Below are positions 63,935 through 64,000 of a stretch of 64,000 nt of DNA, piece by piece; position 1 is the first letter of the stretch, and each line of letters opens with the position of its first letter. Made by a program: the position numbers and the translations under genes. Source of the DNA: Rhodospirillales bacterium (GTDB lineage: Bacteria > Pseudomonadota > Alphaproteobacteria > Rhodospirillales > JAPHRK01). A model generated the notes under the pieces. The model was not told the origin of the DNA. It searched no databases and worked only from the letters and a program-made list of their open reading frames with translations. Location of the stretch: assembly GCA_026196105.1 (NCBI GenBank), contig JAPHRK010000031.1, forward strand, positions 1 to 64,000, in the 5' to 3' direction.

Positions 63935-64000
63935 TTTAGTGTTTTCCGTTATCGTTTATTTACATTTTATAGCACTTGTACCCACTATTTTGAAAGTAAA

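Noticed and set aside
63935..64000. Sigma-54 promoter for a divergent psp operon
   Set aside because: No convincing TGGCAC-N5-TTGC is visible in the 66 bp before the edge; it may lie outside the window.

Overview
The window looks like a continuous piece of chromosome from a free-living alphaproteobacterium, most likely Rhodospirillales-like with a moderate GC content. The placement is inferred from gene content and order, not from a marker search. Supporting features are the DUF1192 / PIG3-type quinone oxidoreductase / TrcR (DUF1013) block, the operon xseB-ispA-dxs-tlyA, rpsF-rpsR-DUF2232-rplI, COQ9-def opposite rpsU, DUF1127, and class I PHA synthase with a phasin. I see no tRNA, rRNA, CRISPR array, transposase or prophage.

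Layout. 1-4.5 kb: 5' part of metY (cut by the left edge), DUF1192, quinone oxidoreductase, trcR, and a lone ArsM-type arsenite methyltransferase. 4.5-13.3 kb: two large membrane hybrid histidine kinases around propionyl-CoA synthetase and a divergent DmdB-like acyl-CoA ligase. 13.3-20.7 kb: a possible small-RNA locus, DUF465, a cation efflux pump, pdxH, a glycine-zipper lipoprotein, a short DnaJ, YihY, fabI, aroC and an unlisted 41-residue Cys-rich reading frame. 20.8-29.7 kb: a periplasmic solute-binding protein, then leftward isoprenoid genes (xseB-ispA-dxs-tlyA), a lipoprotein, an HDAC-family / persulfide-dioxygenase-like / metallo-beta-lactamase operon and an unknown gene. 29.7-30.5 kb: an AT-rich intergenic region holding a dense, helically phased cluster of GANTC sites. 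30.5-37.2 kb: fructose-bisphosphatase, a thioesterase, a two-component pair, phosphofructokinase, a second DUF465 and a degenerate GGDEF protein. 37.4-43 kb: polyhydroxyalkanoate (PHA) genes (MaoC, phaC, depolymerase-like hydrolase, DUF445, phasin). 43-51.5 kb: purEK, a cNMP-binding protein, COQ9, def, rpsU, a sensor kinase and the rpsF operon. 51.5-62 kb: a sulfur theme (BigR/SqrR-like repressor, DsrE2, TusA, a medium-chain acyl-CoA ligase, a GST, and SoeABC-type sulfite dehydrogenase). The right end carries a LysR regulator, DUF1127 and pspF, whose psp partners probably lie beyond the edge.

How the genes fit together. Three physiological threads recur. Carbon storage and acyl-CoA handling: three acyl/propionyl-CoA ligases, MaoC, PhaC, a PhaZ-like hydrolase and a phasin whose promoter carries paired TGC-N3-GCA dyads. 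Sulfur: a persulfide-type sensor beside sulfur carriers, an ETHE1-like dioxygenase, MetY and sulfite oxidation into the quinone pool. Central metabolism and signalling: opposing pfk and fbp within 4 kb, and four histidine kinases.

The most unusual non-coding signal is at 29905-30428: 15 GANTC (CcrM-type) sites in 524 bp, seven of them within 82 bp at 10-12 or 22 bp steps. Function is unknown; it lies between two divergent genes that I cannot identify.
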